A stretch of 64,000 nt of DNA, taken from contig NC_060955.1 in assembly GCF_910589235.1 (NCBI RefSeq), positions 18,912,212 to 18,976,211 of the forward strand. Direction: 5' to 3'. The position numbers and the translations under genes are program-made. Numbering within the stretch: the stretch's first letter is position 1; each line of letters opens with the position of its first letter. The notes beneath the pieces are model-generated. The model was given only the letters and a program-made list of their open reading frames with translations. It made no database searches and had not been told where the DNA came from. Below are positions 48,656-61,662 of the stretch, piece after piece. This stretch comes from Vespa crabro (lineage: Eukaryota; Arthropoda; Insecta; Hymenoptera; Vespidae).

Positions 48656-51600
48656 CATATATTTTGTTGACTATTTTAAAGTAATATTTTTCTAATGTAC
48701 AATTAAAAAAGATAAGTGATTAATATAAACATATTGTTATCTTTGTACTAGATAAAAAATGTAGAGCAATTAATTAAAACATTATCAGAGAAGTTAGAAG
48801 CAAAATATAGTCAAAATTTAAAAAAGACGATCCTTGATGGAAAGGGTTCTGTAGATCAAATGGATTTAGATATTCTTCCTTCTACAAATGAGAAGTGTAA
48901 AGTATTTTCCGACGTAACATTGAAGTTTCCAGAAACACCAACAGACGATCCATTGAATACAGAAATAGAAGAATTTATACCTTGTAATCAATTATATCAA
49001 ATAATGCGAAAAGAAGATTTAAGATTTTTAATAATTGACATTAGACCACAAAGTGATTATAAAATGTCACAAATAAATACATGTAAATGTATAAACATTC
49101 CAGAAGATGAAATTAGTGAAGGGTAAAATTTAAATTATCTTATATCAAGTATAACTATGACATAAAAAATAATATTGAATTATATTATTATATATATAAT
49201 TATATATATATATATATATATATTATGTTTTAGTAAGGCAGCAAGTCATTACGAAAAAGATCTTGCAAAAAATATAAAATCAAGAGAACTTTTTCGTACA
49301 CGTGGATCACGATATGTTGATATACTAGTTTTACTAGATTGGAAAACAAAGAAAGAGTCACTATCATCTTCTAACCCTTTAAACATATTTAAAGAGACAT
49401 TACTGAAGTGGGATCCAGCTACAAAATATAAAAAGATAGTAATATTGGATGGTGGTTACAATGAATGGTTAATGAGATATCCTGCACATACAACAAATCC
49501 TAATGTAACAATTTCTGAAACAGTTGAAGCGAATAATGATATTTTGGAAGATTTTGTATTAGATAGTTATCCTATCTGGGTGAATAATGATGATGAAAAT
49601 GCTATTAAGAAACAATCTCAAATTAAATCTAATTTTATAAAAGATAAGAGCATTATACAAGATTCTTTAGATGACAGACAATTGCTTAACAATTTCGAAA
49701 CTAAAATAAACAGCACTATATCCTCAACATTGTCCAATAACAATATCAATTTATCGGCTGAAAAAACTACTGGCATTTATAAATCTGTATATGGAGAAAC
49801 TATAAATCGAGAAAGAAATATTCCTGCCAAATTATTACAACAAAATATAATAACTAAACCAATTATTGATAGAAGTAATAAACCCACTTCATTAAAAACA
49901 TCTGATCCTAATTCAAAAGAAGTGTTACGTCTGATGAAAGAATTAAATGAATCTTGTAGAGAAATGGAAAAGCTAGAACAAAAGATTTATGATACAGAAA
50001 CTTCTTTATATAATCAGAATATAAAAAATAAAGGTTTTAAGGAAGATTCAACCATACACACAGATTTGGAATCAATGAACTCTGAACTTAATATATTGGT
50101 ATAAATATTTTTCTTTTTTTTATATATGCCATTGAAAATAAAAAAATTATGTATTCTTAATACCATATTTTTTTTATACTTAAATTGTAAATTTAAATAT
50201 TCTTTTTATAGCAAAAAATTCATAATAAAAATGAGAAAGAATTAAATAAATATAAAGAAGTAGGTACAATTCAATTCTCTAATGAGGACCAAGAAGAAAA
50301 AAGCAAGCTTGATTTTAATCTTCATATAGTACGACAACGTTTGAAAGATATTAGTGGACATAGAAAAAGATTGCATGAGTAAGTATGCAAATAATATTAT
50401 CATTTCTTTCAAAAGACATTATCATTACTATTCTAATATCTTATTGTACATATTCTTTATTGTTAACAGAAGATCTTTAGAAAAAGATCATAAAGATATA
50501 TCCATAAAACAGAATGACAAAGATATTCATATGGAACCTCTTAAAACTGATAGTTCTATCAGTAGTGGGTTAGAACGTTCACATTCTAGTCCTAATTTAA
50601 TGCAAGTAAGTTATATATTTATAATATATATATAAATTTAGACTTATACAAAGCAATAAGAGATGAATAATGAATATTTATAAAATTGTTGACATATAAA
50701 ATATCGAATAGTATTTTGAAACAGACTTCTTTCTTTTTTCATGCGCCATGCATGTAAAATATGTAAATGAGAACAAATGAATTATTTAATTTTTATTTGT
50801 TTTCATTTTCTTATGATATATCATTATTGGTTTTTATATTAAATTTGAATCATCCATATTGGATGTAGATGAGGGATCATAAGGCCCCGGAAGTAGACAG
50901 ATCTTCTAAACCACAAATTTCTTCACAATACCAACATACTCGTTTCAATAATGAGACCAACAGACTTCAACGTTTTAATTGGGGAAGTATTGAAGAAAAG
51001 TTAACTCCTATTCATGGGAATGTAGTAAGTAATTTATCATTAAAATTAGAAAAAAGCTTCGTTATGTTATGTTAATAAAATTTATATCCAGCTTGCATAG
51101 TAAATAGTTTTTCGTTTTTTAAATGTAATTTAGCTTGCTTTAAGATTTGAATGCAAAAATAATACAATTTTCATAACAGTTTTTTTTTTTTTTTCTGTTA
51201 TTTTGTTAACATACAAAAAATGGTAAAGCATGTGATTTTTATTTTTTTTATATTATTATAATTTTTGGTAACTATTACATAAATGCTATGACATTTGATA
51301 TTTATGCGATTAAAGGATTCAAGGGAAGTCACGTTTTGAATATAACTAAACTCTAAGCGTTCTAAGCAATTATCTGATTACAATGAAGTCTGTCGAAGTA
51401 TTTTTTTCTCTCTCACGCGCACGTTTTCTCTCCTCTCTCTCTCTCTCTCTTTCTCTCTCACGCGCACGTTTTCTCTCCTCTCTCTCTCTCTTTCTCTCTC
51501 ACGCGCACGTTTTCTCTCCTCTCTCTCTCTCTTTCTCCCTCACGCGCACGTTTTCTCTCCTCTCTCTCTCTCTCTCTCTATTCCTTTTTCTTTCTTTTTC

Positions 51601-53730
51601 TTACATTTTTATTTACGTAAATACCAGTAAGAATACAGTAAGAATACTTCTGATTATATATATATATATCTCCATATTATATCTAAATATATACGCGATA
51701 TGTGAAAATTAGTTGGTCAAGTACATTATGTTATATATATATATATACTATAAAGAATCGATTTATCCACACGTGTCTATATATATATATATATATATAA
51801 ACACATGTGGGGATTCTCAATCCAATCTGTTCGCCCACACCGGTTGCTGTCATTTATACACGTGACAGTGTTCAAATATGTGCTAATAATTTCTTAGTTC
51901 TTTCGGAATTTAATTTTTTGATATCAATGAATTATTTAATTATTGCAATGGTGTGTTCTAAATAATAAAAATTGCTTACATTAACGCATTATAGTGCACA
52001 ATATATAAAATTTTGTATAAAAGAAAAATGTTACAATAATGGTTTATTTGCATGCAAAATTTAATCCACAACAAATTGTTAGTTATTTTAAAAGAGTAAG
52101 TATATTAGGTGAAATGACAATTATATATTATAATATTCTGTATAACAATTTATTCCAATTAGATCACTCTCATGATATATTTAAATTTTATATATAATTA
52201 CTTTGTGTATGTGTGTGTGTGTGTGTGTGTATTTTAGATAATCACATGTGTACTTGGATTATTATTTTTTTATAGTTTAGTTAGTAATAATATTAAGTAA
52301 TGGAAATAAAATATTTTGTTTCTTTTAACAGCATCCAGGTATAACTGGACTAAAGAATTTAGGCAATTCTTGTTATATGAATAGTATCATACAGTGCCTA
52401 AGTAATACACCAAAATTATCAACATATTTCATCGATAATTTATATGCCGACGATTTAAATAGAAATAATGAAAATGTTTCACAAACTCAAGTTGTAACAA
52501 ATGTTGCTGAAGTAATAAAAGCACTTTGGACAGGCCAGTATAAAAGAATATCTCCACATTGTCTGAAGGTATTTTTAAATTGATATATATTATATATTAA
52601 TTTGATTAAAAATTGCATTTATTTTACATTATTTTATAGTTAAATATTATGAATTAATATGATAATATGTATATACAATGAAATTTGTTTTGTGATAGGT
52701 GGCCATTGGACAATATAAACTTCAATTTAGTAGTTATGAGCAGCAGGATTCTCATGAATTTTTGACATTCCTTTTAGATTGGATGCATAGTGAACTTAGA
52801 AAGGTAATATTATAAATAAAATACACTTTAAATATTTATATTTATACACCATATTGAGTTGACTTGTCTTTCGTTTACAGAAAGTTAAAATACAAGTTAA
52901 AATGACTACTGCTGAAAAGGAATGGGATAAGGCTATGGACTCTCAAGAATCAATTATTTCTGAATTATTTTTTGGACAATTAAGGTCAACTATTACTTGT
53001 AGTTCATGCCAAAAAGATAGCACAACATATGAAACTTTTAATAGTTTGACTATGTCATTGCCACATACAAATAGATGTACACTGGATGTAAGTTTAAAAT
53101 ATAGCAAAAAAAAAATACTTAATTTCTTAATGAGATTTTATATTGGATATTGTTCTAATGTATCACCTAATTTTATCTAACTATATTTATAGGATTGTAT
53201 ACAAAGATTTGTAACAGGACAAAAAGTAATTGGATGGAAGTGTCCTAAATGTCAAGCACCACGTGAAGCAACAAAAAAGTTTGACTTTATAAAACTTGCA
53301 CCTATCATTGTAATACACTTAAATCGTTTTGCGGAAAGTGGTGGATGGCTTGAGAAAAGAAATACTACGGTTGATTTTCCTTTGAAAGAATTTAATTTAA
53401 AACCATATCTTATTATAGATCATGATGCACCTATGAACAATGCACGTTTTTGTACTTATAATTTATATGCTATGTCTAATCATTATGGAACAATGGAAGG
53501 TGGTCATTATACTGCATTTTGCAAAAATAGTGTCCAAAATAAGTAAGTTTAAAAACTCATTATATTCTTTTTATTAAATATGTTGGAGATTATGATTACC
53601 TGTTTTTTTTTCTAGATGGTATAAATACGATGATCAAACTGTGACAGAAGTATCACCAAGTCAAGTAAAATCTCAGAATAATAGTGCCTATCTACTTTTT
53701 TATACATCTTTATCAAATACATATATTTAG
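48339..53730 (+). CDS. USP8: USP8 homolog, ubiquitin-specific protease
   Basis: USP8 (UBPY) is an endosomal deubiquitinase that acts on receptors and ESCRT partners. Eleven exons: 48339-48590, 48752-49122, 49234-50098, 50212-50378, 50470-50605, 50869-51024, 52332-52568, 52699-52803, 52881-53087, 53193-53542, 53616-53730; 986 aa. Seen: an N-terminal USP8 dimerisation (MIT-like) domain (residues 1 to about 110); a rhodanese-like domain about 165-310 ('LRFLIIDIRPQSDYKMSQI' to 'VILDGGYNEWL'); a Lys/Glu-rich linker; and the USP catalytic domain from about 653, with Cys663 in 'GNSCYMNS', zinc-ribbon pairs 'CSSC' and 'CPKC', His937 in 'GGHYTAFC' and an Asp in 'YKYDDQ'. Catalytic residues are all present. 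Intron 6 is 1.3 kb and holds a minisatellite and a candidate alternative first exon. Confidence 0.93.
48599..48652. repeat. TA microsatellite in USP8 intron 1
   Basis: Uninterrupted TA run of about 50 bases right after the donor of USP8 exon 1. Confidence 0.9.
51405..51590. repeat. CT-rich minisatellite with CACGCGCACG core in USP8 intron 6
   Basis: Four copies of CACGCGCACGTTTTCTCTCC start at 51414, 51459, 51500 and 51541, separated by (CT)n of varying length (periods 45, 41, 41). The GC-containing core contrasts with the AT-rich intron. The ORF that spans it is a low-complexity artefact. Confidence 0.9.
52039..52095 (+). other. Candidate alternative first exon (or cassette exon) of USP8
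   Basis: An ATG frame of 19 codons ('MVYLHAKFNPQQIVSYFKR') ends at a strong donor AGA|GTAAGT in phase 0, matching the phase-0 acceptor of the catalytic exon at 52332. Spliced so, it would give a protease with the catalytic domain but without the dimerisation and rhodanese domains. An AG upstream (AAAAG before 52024) would also let it act as an in-frame internal exon. Only splice phase and ORF support it. Confidence 0.35.
52203..52231. repeat. TG microsatellite in USP8 intron 6
   Basis: (GT)n run of about 26 bases. Confidence 0.85.
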
Positions 53731-55261
53731 TACAAGGATATAAAATTTGTTGTACAAAAAATTTTGCTTTTTGTTTTTTTTTTTTTTTTTTTTTATTTCA
53801 GAAAAAAATGTCTTTTGGCTATGTAAATCTTTATTTTCTATTATAAATTATAAAACAAATTAAACTTTGTATATTTACAAGAAGATCATTGCAAACAAGC
53901 TTATATCATTTTGCAAAAATATAAAAAGCTTTAGTGGTGCTGGAGTCCTTATAAATATGTAAATAAATAGTGAAAATATATATTGTAACTATTTTATATT
54001 GTGATAAGTATACATCAAAGAATGCGAGATCGTGTCGCAATAGGTCTTTGTATTGTTACATATTTAGGAAAACATGAATCTGTTTTTGTAGCTTGTACTA
54101 TGTTTAATCATGGAAAGGAGATAAATTAATTTTGTTACGCTCGATTTAAACAAAAAATGATTGAAGAATATTATAGTATCTGTAAATTAAAAATTAATAA
54201 TCATTGTATTATCATTTATTTTAAATTATATTATATTTTTGAATTAATATGCAAGTATTAAGACAAAAAAATTAATCAATGACGATAAAAATGTTAATGC
54301 CTCGATGAAATATATCAAATATATGGAAAAAAATGAAAATCGTGTTTTCGAATAAAAATTTTATATATATAGTGCTATAGTGCTAAATTCAAGAAGGAAT
54401 ATTATAATTAGATGTTTTTTTACTTTTGCATTAAAAATAATGTATAACTATAATTATATATATAATCTGCCTATTTTCTTTAATGATAAATGTTATATAC
54501 TATTCCATTTATATTTAGAAAATATATAACGACTTAATATAGTATTATTTTGCAGCAATGTATATAATGATTAAAAGTAAATAATCGTTAAAATAATATT
54601 AAAATATGGTACAACTAAATTATATTTAGTTTCTAGTAGGATTATGTATTATTATGAAGAATAATTTTCTTGGAAATATACAATTATTAGATTGAATTAT
54701 ACATGTATGATGGTGAATGAACGAAAGATCAGACATATGACGTTTGCGTTTTTCTTTGATCACTTACATATATATCATTTTGTTTATAATTAAGAGTCTC
54801 GGTTTTCATTTAACATTTTAATTTAAAATAAGAAAAGTATTAAAAGACTTAGTATTTAGTAAGGCAATAAAAGTGGGCAATACCGTTAATAACGTTGCTA
54901 ACGTGTACTACAGTATAGATCTCTTGAAAATATCTTAATCAAAAACTTTTTATCATTCTTCTTTGCATAACTCTCGTTAAGACAATTTATATTTTATCCT
55001 TTAATACAGGAGACAGAAACGTAATTGCCAGTTTGTGCTCCCTTTTCTTGGCACCCTCCTTCGTCACATCTGACCGTGCTAACTTTTTTCATATTTCAAT
55101 TAGAATATTTTCCATTGATTTAAAGTCCATGAGTGCAAATATTAACGGCTTAACACAATAATAAATTCACGGAATCAATGCTCTAGATTTTCCATCGAAG
55201 GCGATCGTAATGAAATAAAATGGCTATAAGGGAGAAAAAGAAAGAGGGAGACAGACACACA

Positions 55262-55271
55262 AAGAGAGAAT

Positions 55272-55311
<40 letters not shown>

Positions 55312-55330
55312 CAAGAGAAAAAAGAGGGAG
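55262..55330. repeat. GA microsatellite
   Basis: (GA)n and GAAA-rich run, about 70 bases. Confidence 0.9.
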
Positions 55331-56383
55331 AAAGAGAGAAAGCAAATCTAAGGATCGGAATATCCCCACCCACCTATGTATGCTAACTTTACGAGTCGTA
55401 GAAACTCTCGTAACATTAATCACCGTTAGTTATCCGAAATCAATAACGCTCGTAAAAATGTCTACTCTCTGTTTACGAGCTATTCCTTTTCACTTTATAT
55501 CGTCTCCAGACTGGCTGAAATTATTTCAAATTTAATTGCGGGACGATATCGTGCCTTCTCCATATCCAAGATCCGAGTACTCACAGAATGAGAATGACAT
55601 TCCTCGTTTCCGTCGAGATGGATTTATAAGAATGACGTGATAATAAAGGGAAGATACGGATTTTGGATCTATATTAGATCTAAATCTGTTATATTGCCTT
55701 CGTAACTTACCTTAATTTTTTTATATCGAAGCCTCGATTACATAAATGTGCCAAATATGAATTATTAAAATAAAACGAAGAAAGTTAATGAATAAATTAT
55801 TTGAAGAAAAAAAAAGAAAAAAAAAAGAAAAGAAAAGAAACGAGAAAGAAAAAAGAAAAAGAAAACTTTCGTAATCATCCTGAATCATTGGAGATTGGTT
55901 TAAAGAGGTCACGGCTGTTTTATGAAAACAACAGATACACGTATACAAGATAGACGATTAAGAAGCTGTATTTTGTTGATCGACAAATAATTGCATACAG
56001 GAGGCACACGACGCGTATGCTTAATGATAGATCGTGTTAACTTTATGCGATACAAACAGAGGTAGAAAGGCTAATGCTGCCAGAGATACGCGATACGATA
56101 GTACAATTATCATAATGTATAGGCCATTTATTAAATTGGAGATATAATACACAAGCGGTAGATAACACGTATGTATAATTTATACAATGCTTTCCCCTTC
56201 TTCTCATTTTATACAGATTGTCTCTACCGTTAATTAACAATAATTTATCTAATACTGTACAGTAATTGTTAAATAATCGATAGCCGTAAACTTAGACTAG
56301 GATGTTGAAATTGTATCGCTTTCGTTATTGCAGCGGATGCAGTTTATGTATACATATATATTTTTCATTTATTTCCCATCGCC

Positions 56384-56580
56384 TCTCTCTCTTTCTCTCC
56401 CTCTCCCTCTCTCTCTCTCCCTCTCCCTCTCCCTCTCCCCCCTCTCTCCCTCTCCCTCTCCCTCTCTCTCTCTCTCTCTACATATCTTCAGATGTACACT
56501 ACGTGTGACATTATCTCTCTTTCTTTCTCTCTTTCTTTCGCTCTTTCTCTCTCTTTCTCTCTCTTTCTCTCTCTTTCTCT
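56384..56580. repeat. CT / CCCTCT / CTTT simple repeat
   Basis: Two pyrimidine blocks, one of CCCTCT hexamers (about 56396-56480) and one of CTCTTT units (about 56514-56580), split by 35 bases of unique sequence. Confidence 0.9.
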
Positions 56581-57556
56581 CTTAATTTGATCTTATCGAT
56601 TAATCACTAATTAATAATACCTACCCACCTAACTATGTATACCGAAGTCGTATTAAATACGTTAAATATCACATTCACGTTTATCGTATCTACAGAAATA
56701 TACAAAAGTCTCATTCTTGGCCAAACTCCACTGGCGTTGATCTCGTTACGATACGTTCACTCATCCGTTTCATCTTTTCATTTCGCATTGGTGCTGTTTA
56801 TAGAAAGTTTATGCTTTCTTCGCGAGATCCGTGTTATCGTGATTCATTCTATACCTATATTAAGCGCAATTGATCAAAATATTGATCGATAATTCGTTGA
56901 TTTTTTACAAGGATGTGTAATGTCAAGTCGATTCTCGAGGTAGATGCACTATTCTCTTCTCTCTTGCTATTAGATAAATTGATTATATCGTGTTATTTAA
57001 ATAAGTACAATTTAAAAGTATCACCGATAAAATTGTCTATCGAATTCTTCCGAATGATTCTTCCTGTTTCTTTTTTTATTTTTTTTCTTTTTATTTCCGA
57101 CGGGTCTAACGTAGCAACTTAATCATAAAAAAGAAAAAAAAAAGAAAGAAATAATCAAAGAATTACACGTTCGATATTTTCGCTGGACTTGATTGGACCA
57201 TTCCTGAGATCTTCGAAGAAAATATTCTCTTGCCTTTTCCACGGAGCATCGATTCTTTCTGTCGTCTGTCGAAATCTCGTAATTCAGTCACGCTAGCAAA
57301 CAACGAAGCACCTCGAGGACGAAGAAGGAAGAATAGAGAGAAGGTATTTGAACACATTCATGTACACACAGACGCACACAGACACACACGCGCGCGCGCA
57401 CACACATATACACACACAGTCGCACACATATGTACGTATATGTATATTAGCAAAGCTCTCGTTACATCTCTCCAGGAGCGAGTAAATCCGTGAAAAAGGA
57501 TTTTCTTTTCTCCTCTCTTTTTCTCATTCGTTCGCATCAAAGATATCAGTTCTTTT

Positions 57557-57601
<45 letters not shown>

Positions 57602-57620
57602 CTCTCTCTCTTCCTTTCTT
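57557..57620. repeat. CT microsatellite
   Basis: (TC)n of about 55 bases, 80 bases past the stop of the NK6-type exon and probably in its 3' UTR. Confidence 0.85.
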
Positions 57621-57699
57621 ATCTTCGCATAGCCACGCCTCTCCTCCTCTTCTTCTCCCATCACCGCCATTTTTCTCTTCCTCTTCTTTCTCGCATCTT

Positions 57700-57897
57700 T
57701 CAATGCCTGTACTGCTGCTCGAGTTCCCTCCTCAGCCTCTTTGCGGCCGTCTCGCTACTACCATCAGCTTCGGCGTCGCTGCAACCGTCCTCACCCTCCG
57801 CTACTATACCCTCAACCTCCTCTTGACGTCTCTTCGCCGTCGCCATTTCCGCGGCGTTCTTCTTCCGCCACTTTGTCCTTCTGTTTTGAAACCATAC
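57700..57897 (-). CDS. Last coding exon of an NK6-type homeobox gene (partial)
   Basis: Homeodomain transcription factor. After an acceptor (TTTCAG, - strand) the exon starts at 57897 in phase 0 with 'VWFQNRRTKWRKKNAAEMAT', the recognition-helix end of a homeodomain followed by the 'AAEMATAK' extension typical of NK6 proteins (Nkx6 in vertebrates, HGTX in flies). The preceding intron at that point of the homeodomain fits the family. The 65-residue exon continues with an acidic region and 'AAKRLRRELEQQYRH' before the stop at 57700-57702. The N-terminal half of the homeodomain and the repressor region were not found in the remaining 6 kb and are presumably beyond 64000. NK6 proteins pattern ventral and motor neurons; that role here is inferred. 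Confidence 0.85.
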   Translation of the reverse strand, partial: VWFQNRRTKWRKKNAAEMATAKRRQEEVEGIVAEGEDGCSDAEADGSSETAAKRLRRELEQQYRH

Positions 57898-58309
57898 CTG
57901 AAACGTAGACATGTACTCGTATTAGATTCACGATATAGCGATATTCGCGTGATATTTCCTAAGATATCAAGTTAATATTTTCTTAAGATTAATATTTCAT
58001 CGGGGAATCATTCGAGTATAAGTGCTATACTCTTAACAAGGCTACCCTAAGAATTTGGTGAACGAATTCGAAAGGCAATAACCCGAAGGATAGTAAAACG
58101 ATCGTAAAAAGGTAGTTACACGTAGGTGAGATGATCCTCGAGAAAATGAATGGCGAATGGAGCTGAAAACAAAATCGCTTGATCTTGAAAGTAAGGAAGA
58201 AGAGAAAAAAACAAATAAGCGGTTTATATTGGTAAGAGTAATTAGTGCTGAATTAGACTTAAGTGGACAATCATAATGGTAGTATTTAAAAATAAGAGAG
58301 AAAGAAAAA

Positions 58310-58318
58310 AGAGAGAGA

Positions 58319-58371
<53 letters not shown>
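58310..58371. repeat. GA microsatellite
   Basis: (GA)n, about 60 bases. Confidence 0.9.
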
Positions 58372-58372
<1 letters not shown>

Positions 58373-58755
58373 AGAAGATATCAGGGAAAATTCCAGGAAT
58401 GGGCTCGTCGGAAGCGCTGCTAACTTAAGGTGCCCCTCTGCACCTATAAAGCTCGAAATACATAGTAGGAGTCTCTGTCCCCGCAACAATGTATTTAATT
58501 AACGTAACGGGTGTCAGGGGAGCAACGGGGAGGTAGCACCGTAGCGATTGCACCCACAAACCACCCCCGATCCATGGCAGCGCGGCGTAGAACCCCACTA
58601 AACTCCTCCTCATCCTCTTCTTCCACCACCATCACTTCTACCACCACTACCACCAACATCACCCTCTTCCTCCTATGCCACCACCCGCCAATCCGCACGC
58701 TTGTTCAATGGCCGCCAAGTCGAGAGCTTAAATTAAAGATATAAGCGCATCCTGC

Positions 58756-58852
58756 CTGCTTTCCTGCTTGCCTTTCTTCCTTCCTTCCTGCCTGTCTGCC
58801 TGCCTGCTTGCTTGCTTGCTTGCTTGCCTGCCTGCCTGCCTGCCTGCAGGAA
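58756..58852. repeat. Tetranucleotide repeat TGCC/TGCT/TTCC
   Basis: Interrupted run of CCTG and CTTG tetramers ending in CCTGCAGG, about 95 bases. Confidence 0.9.
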
Positions 58853-59182
58853 GCGGTAAACGAATTAAAAAGTAAACGGCCCACCGTAAAAGTTAATAGC
58901 TGTTCGGATGAAAATTAAAACACTCGAGAAATTAAGATAACGTAGAGAAGAAAGAGATAGAGAAGAAGTAGAAGGAGAAGGAGAAAGAAAGGATAGACAG
59001 TTGGCAGGGATTGATCCCACGAAGGTGAGTGTAAAAAAAGTTCTTCGCCCGCGAAAAATTTCTAATTTCTAACTCGATTCTTTTTCTTCTCTTACGCATC
59101 TAGCTATTTATTTTTACGATTCCTTTCGAAAAAGAAAGCAATTATTGTTAATATAATATATACTATGTAATATATATATTAT

Positions 59183-59232
<50 letters not shown>

Positions 59233-59365
59233 GTATCTTTCTCTCTTTTTTGCAAAGGGGCATCGTCGACACTTAAGATTTTCGTTCAATTAGATTTCGA
59301 AACTGATAGGAAATCAAATTATAGCCCTTCACCGAAACGATATCGTGTTAAATACTAAAAGTCAC

Positions 59366-59368
59366 TCC

Positions 59369-59410
<42 letters not shown>

Positions 59411-59422
59411 TTTTCTCTCTTT
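59366..59422. repeat. CT / CTTT simple repeat
   Basis: CTCT and TTTCTCTC units of about 55 bases; a similar block lies at 59868-59940. Confidence 0.85.
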
Positions 59423-60958
59423 GGTAATACGAAGGGTAACGGTTTCACGCTAGGGGTCGAAGAATAAAATCGAAAGGACAAGTGACACGATATTGGGGTA
59501 GTATGAAGCAGCACGTGCAACGAGAAAATATTTATCGTAATGAAGTCCGAACGCGTAACGTTCGTTGTTCGATGAGATTCTTATCGAATTTTTCAATTTT
59601 ATAAGGTTCGTCCATTTTCTATTTTTCTATCGTTTCAAGAAAAGCCAATGCAACGTTGTTTATCTAAGAGAAAGATCACTCGTTCATGCAGGTACATCGC
59701 AGTATCATTAATCGTTACTTTATTGTCATGCTGGCGCGTCATTACGCAGGAATGTCTTTTTACAAAGAGCAAAGAACTCATTCATATGTTTAGTTAAGAC
59801 GAAGAATGAACGAAGCACGTTGGACCGTCCGTGAAGCGAGTTCTATGCGTAATATAATATATCAACTTTTCTCTTTCTCTCTCTCTTTCTTTCTCTCTCT
59901 CTCTTTCTTTCTCTTCCTTTCTCTCTCCTTCTATCTTTCTACCTTCGTTCCCCCGAACAGCATCCCCTTTTGAGAGAGCGAAACCTCGTGTAAGTCGCAT
60001 AGCCGCAAGCTTTTGACCCATTCGAGGATCTACGAGTCAAATGAGGGTGAATGACAATGACAGATTTAACGTATTAGACTCTTCCTCGCGTATATATAAT
60101 ATCGTATTGTACCTTCTCTCGAAATTCAGTCATCGAGCAACATTCTGTTATGATCAACATAAGTTGATTTTTCAACGAATAAATGTTAATAATATCATAT
60201 AAATTTTTACGATTTATTTTATTACAAAACATTGAGAATATTAAGAAGGATGTTAAATAAAATTGATAAAAAGAATTGTATATTTCATCGGTTAACGATG
60301 ACGAGAATAAGCGAATGAAAGTTTCCAAGTTTTAAACGTGAATATTTAGCAAGTTTTCTCTGTAGTCGAATGTAGTAAGAAGTATTAAATCCCATAGATA
60401 GTGGTTCACAAGAATGTTAAATCCTCTTGTTGCGAAAGATATCATCGTGTCAAAATGTAAATGCAAAAAAGGTCTTCCCAATGGATCATCCATCTTGTTT
60501 TTGAACGCATTAGTCACGCACACGTTGCCGTAAGCGGAGGCGGACGAAGGGACGACGTCCCCGCGCTGTTGCCTCACAACTGTTCGATTTATTAAATCAG
60601 GATTATCTAAGCCCATTACTTTGTCCTGTAAACGTAGACACAAAACCGCATTTATAACGGCGCAAAGCCCTTAAGGGCGGGGTTGAGGTACTGATTTCCG
60701 TGGCTGTCTACCACCCTTCTCTAACAGATAATACCGATAGCATCTGATCTCGTTGATATTGACGGACAATTTATCGTTTGCAAAAGATTAGAGAAAACCT
60801 CGTGACTCAGGCTGTAAAGGCTGTTCGTTTAGATTGTCCAAGGAGGAGACAGGAAGGCAAGAAAACAACATGTATATTTAAAAAGCGAGCCACCGCGTGA
60901 AGAACGCAACACGTGTCGTTAATATCCCGAGCGTGAGTCCTCGATTTTCCGAATCATT

Positions 60959-60976
60959 CTCTCGCCTCTCTCTCTG

Positions 60977-61027
<51 letters not shown>

Positions 61028-61064
61028 TTCTCTTTCTCTTTCTTTCTTTCTTTTTCTCTCTTTT
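60959..61064. repeat. CT microsatellite, interrupted
   Basis: (CT)n with TTTC interruptions. Confidence 0.9.
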
Positions 61065-61404
61065 CAATGTGCATCTTAACGTGCTTGAGTTATCGGATCG
61101 ATAAGCGAAAGTAGAGAAGTGTGAGCTTATAAAATATCTACGAATATTCTATTATAAAAATCTTTTTAAATCGCTTGCTCGAAATCGAGAGAACTCGTTT
61201 TCTAAGTAAACATTCGAGAAAATCTTGTCAGTTATGTTTGTAGTGGTATGGAATGAGAGTAAAAGGGGAGAGAGATTTGACGAGGAAAGGGATGTTTCAT
61301 GCTACAACGGAATAAAAGAATAAAAGTATAGGGCACAATACAGGTAGAAAGGTGGTAACAAAGTATAGAAGGAGGGAAAAAAAGTTGAAGGGTGTTTTGA
61401 AATG

Positions 61405-61617
61405 AGAAAGAGAGAGAGAGAGAGAGAGAAACAAGGATGGGGAGGATGTATGGAGAAGGAGAGTGTGGAAAAGGATGGAAAAGGGTTTGATGAAAAAAGG
61501 TAGAGATCGGTGAAGAGAGAAAAGAGGAAAGCGAAGTTCCGAAAGGGAGGAGGAATATGGCGAATCGAGAGGGTGGAAAAGGAGAACAATGTACACGATG
61601 TAAATAAGTGTGAGAAA

Positions 61618-61660
<43 letters not shown>
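61405..61660. repeat. Purine-rich tract with GA microsatellites
   Basis: Two (GA)n cores (61408-61430, 61618-61657) joined by an unusually purine-rich 190-base segment on the + strand. The large ORFs on the - strand here are low complexity. Confidence 0.8.

Positions 61661-61662
<2 letters not shown>

Larger units (their letters stand above)
53731..57699. other. Intergenic, with GA/CT repeats
   Basis: Convergent interval between USP8 (+) and the NK6-type exon (-), so it should hold both 3' UTRs. It contains a poly-T run just after USP8 (53776-53795), a GA block at 55262-55330, a CT/CCCTCT block at 56384-56580, a CA/CG dinucleotide stretch near 57365-57425 and a CT block at 57557-57620. The many Ser/Leu/Phe-rich ORFs across these repeats are artefacts. 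No gene is supported. Confidence 0.5.

Noticed and set aside
51383..51712. Ser/Leu/Phe-rich ORF in USP8 intron 6
   Set aside because: Translation of a CT minisatellite; low complexity.
57490..57975. 161-codon plus-strand ORF over the homeobox exon
   Set aside because: Antisense of the NK6-type exon plus a CT microsatellite.
60332..60643. Minus-strand ORF considered as an upstream NK6 exon
   Set aside because: No homeodomain or NK6 N-terminal motif and no matching splice phase; kept only as a possible regulatory stretch.
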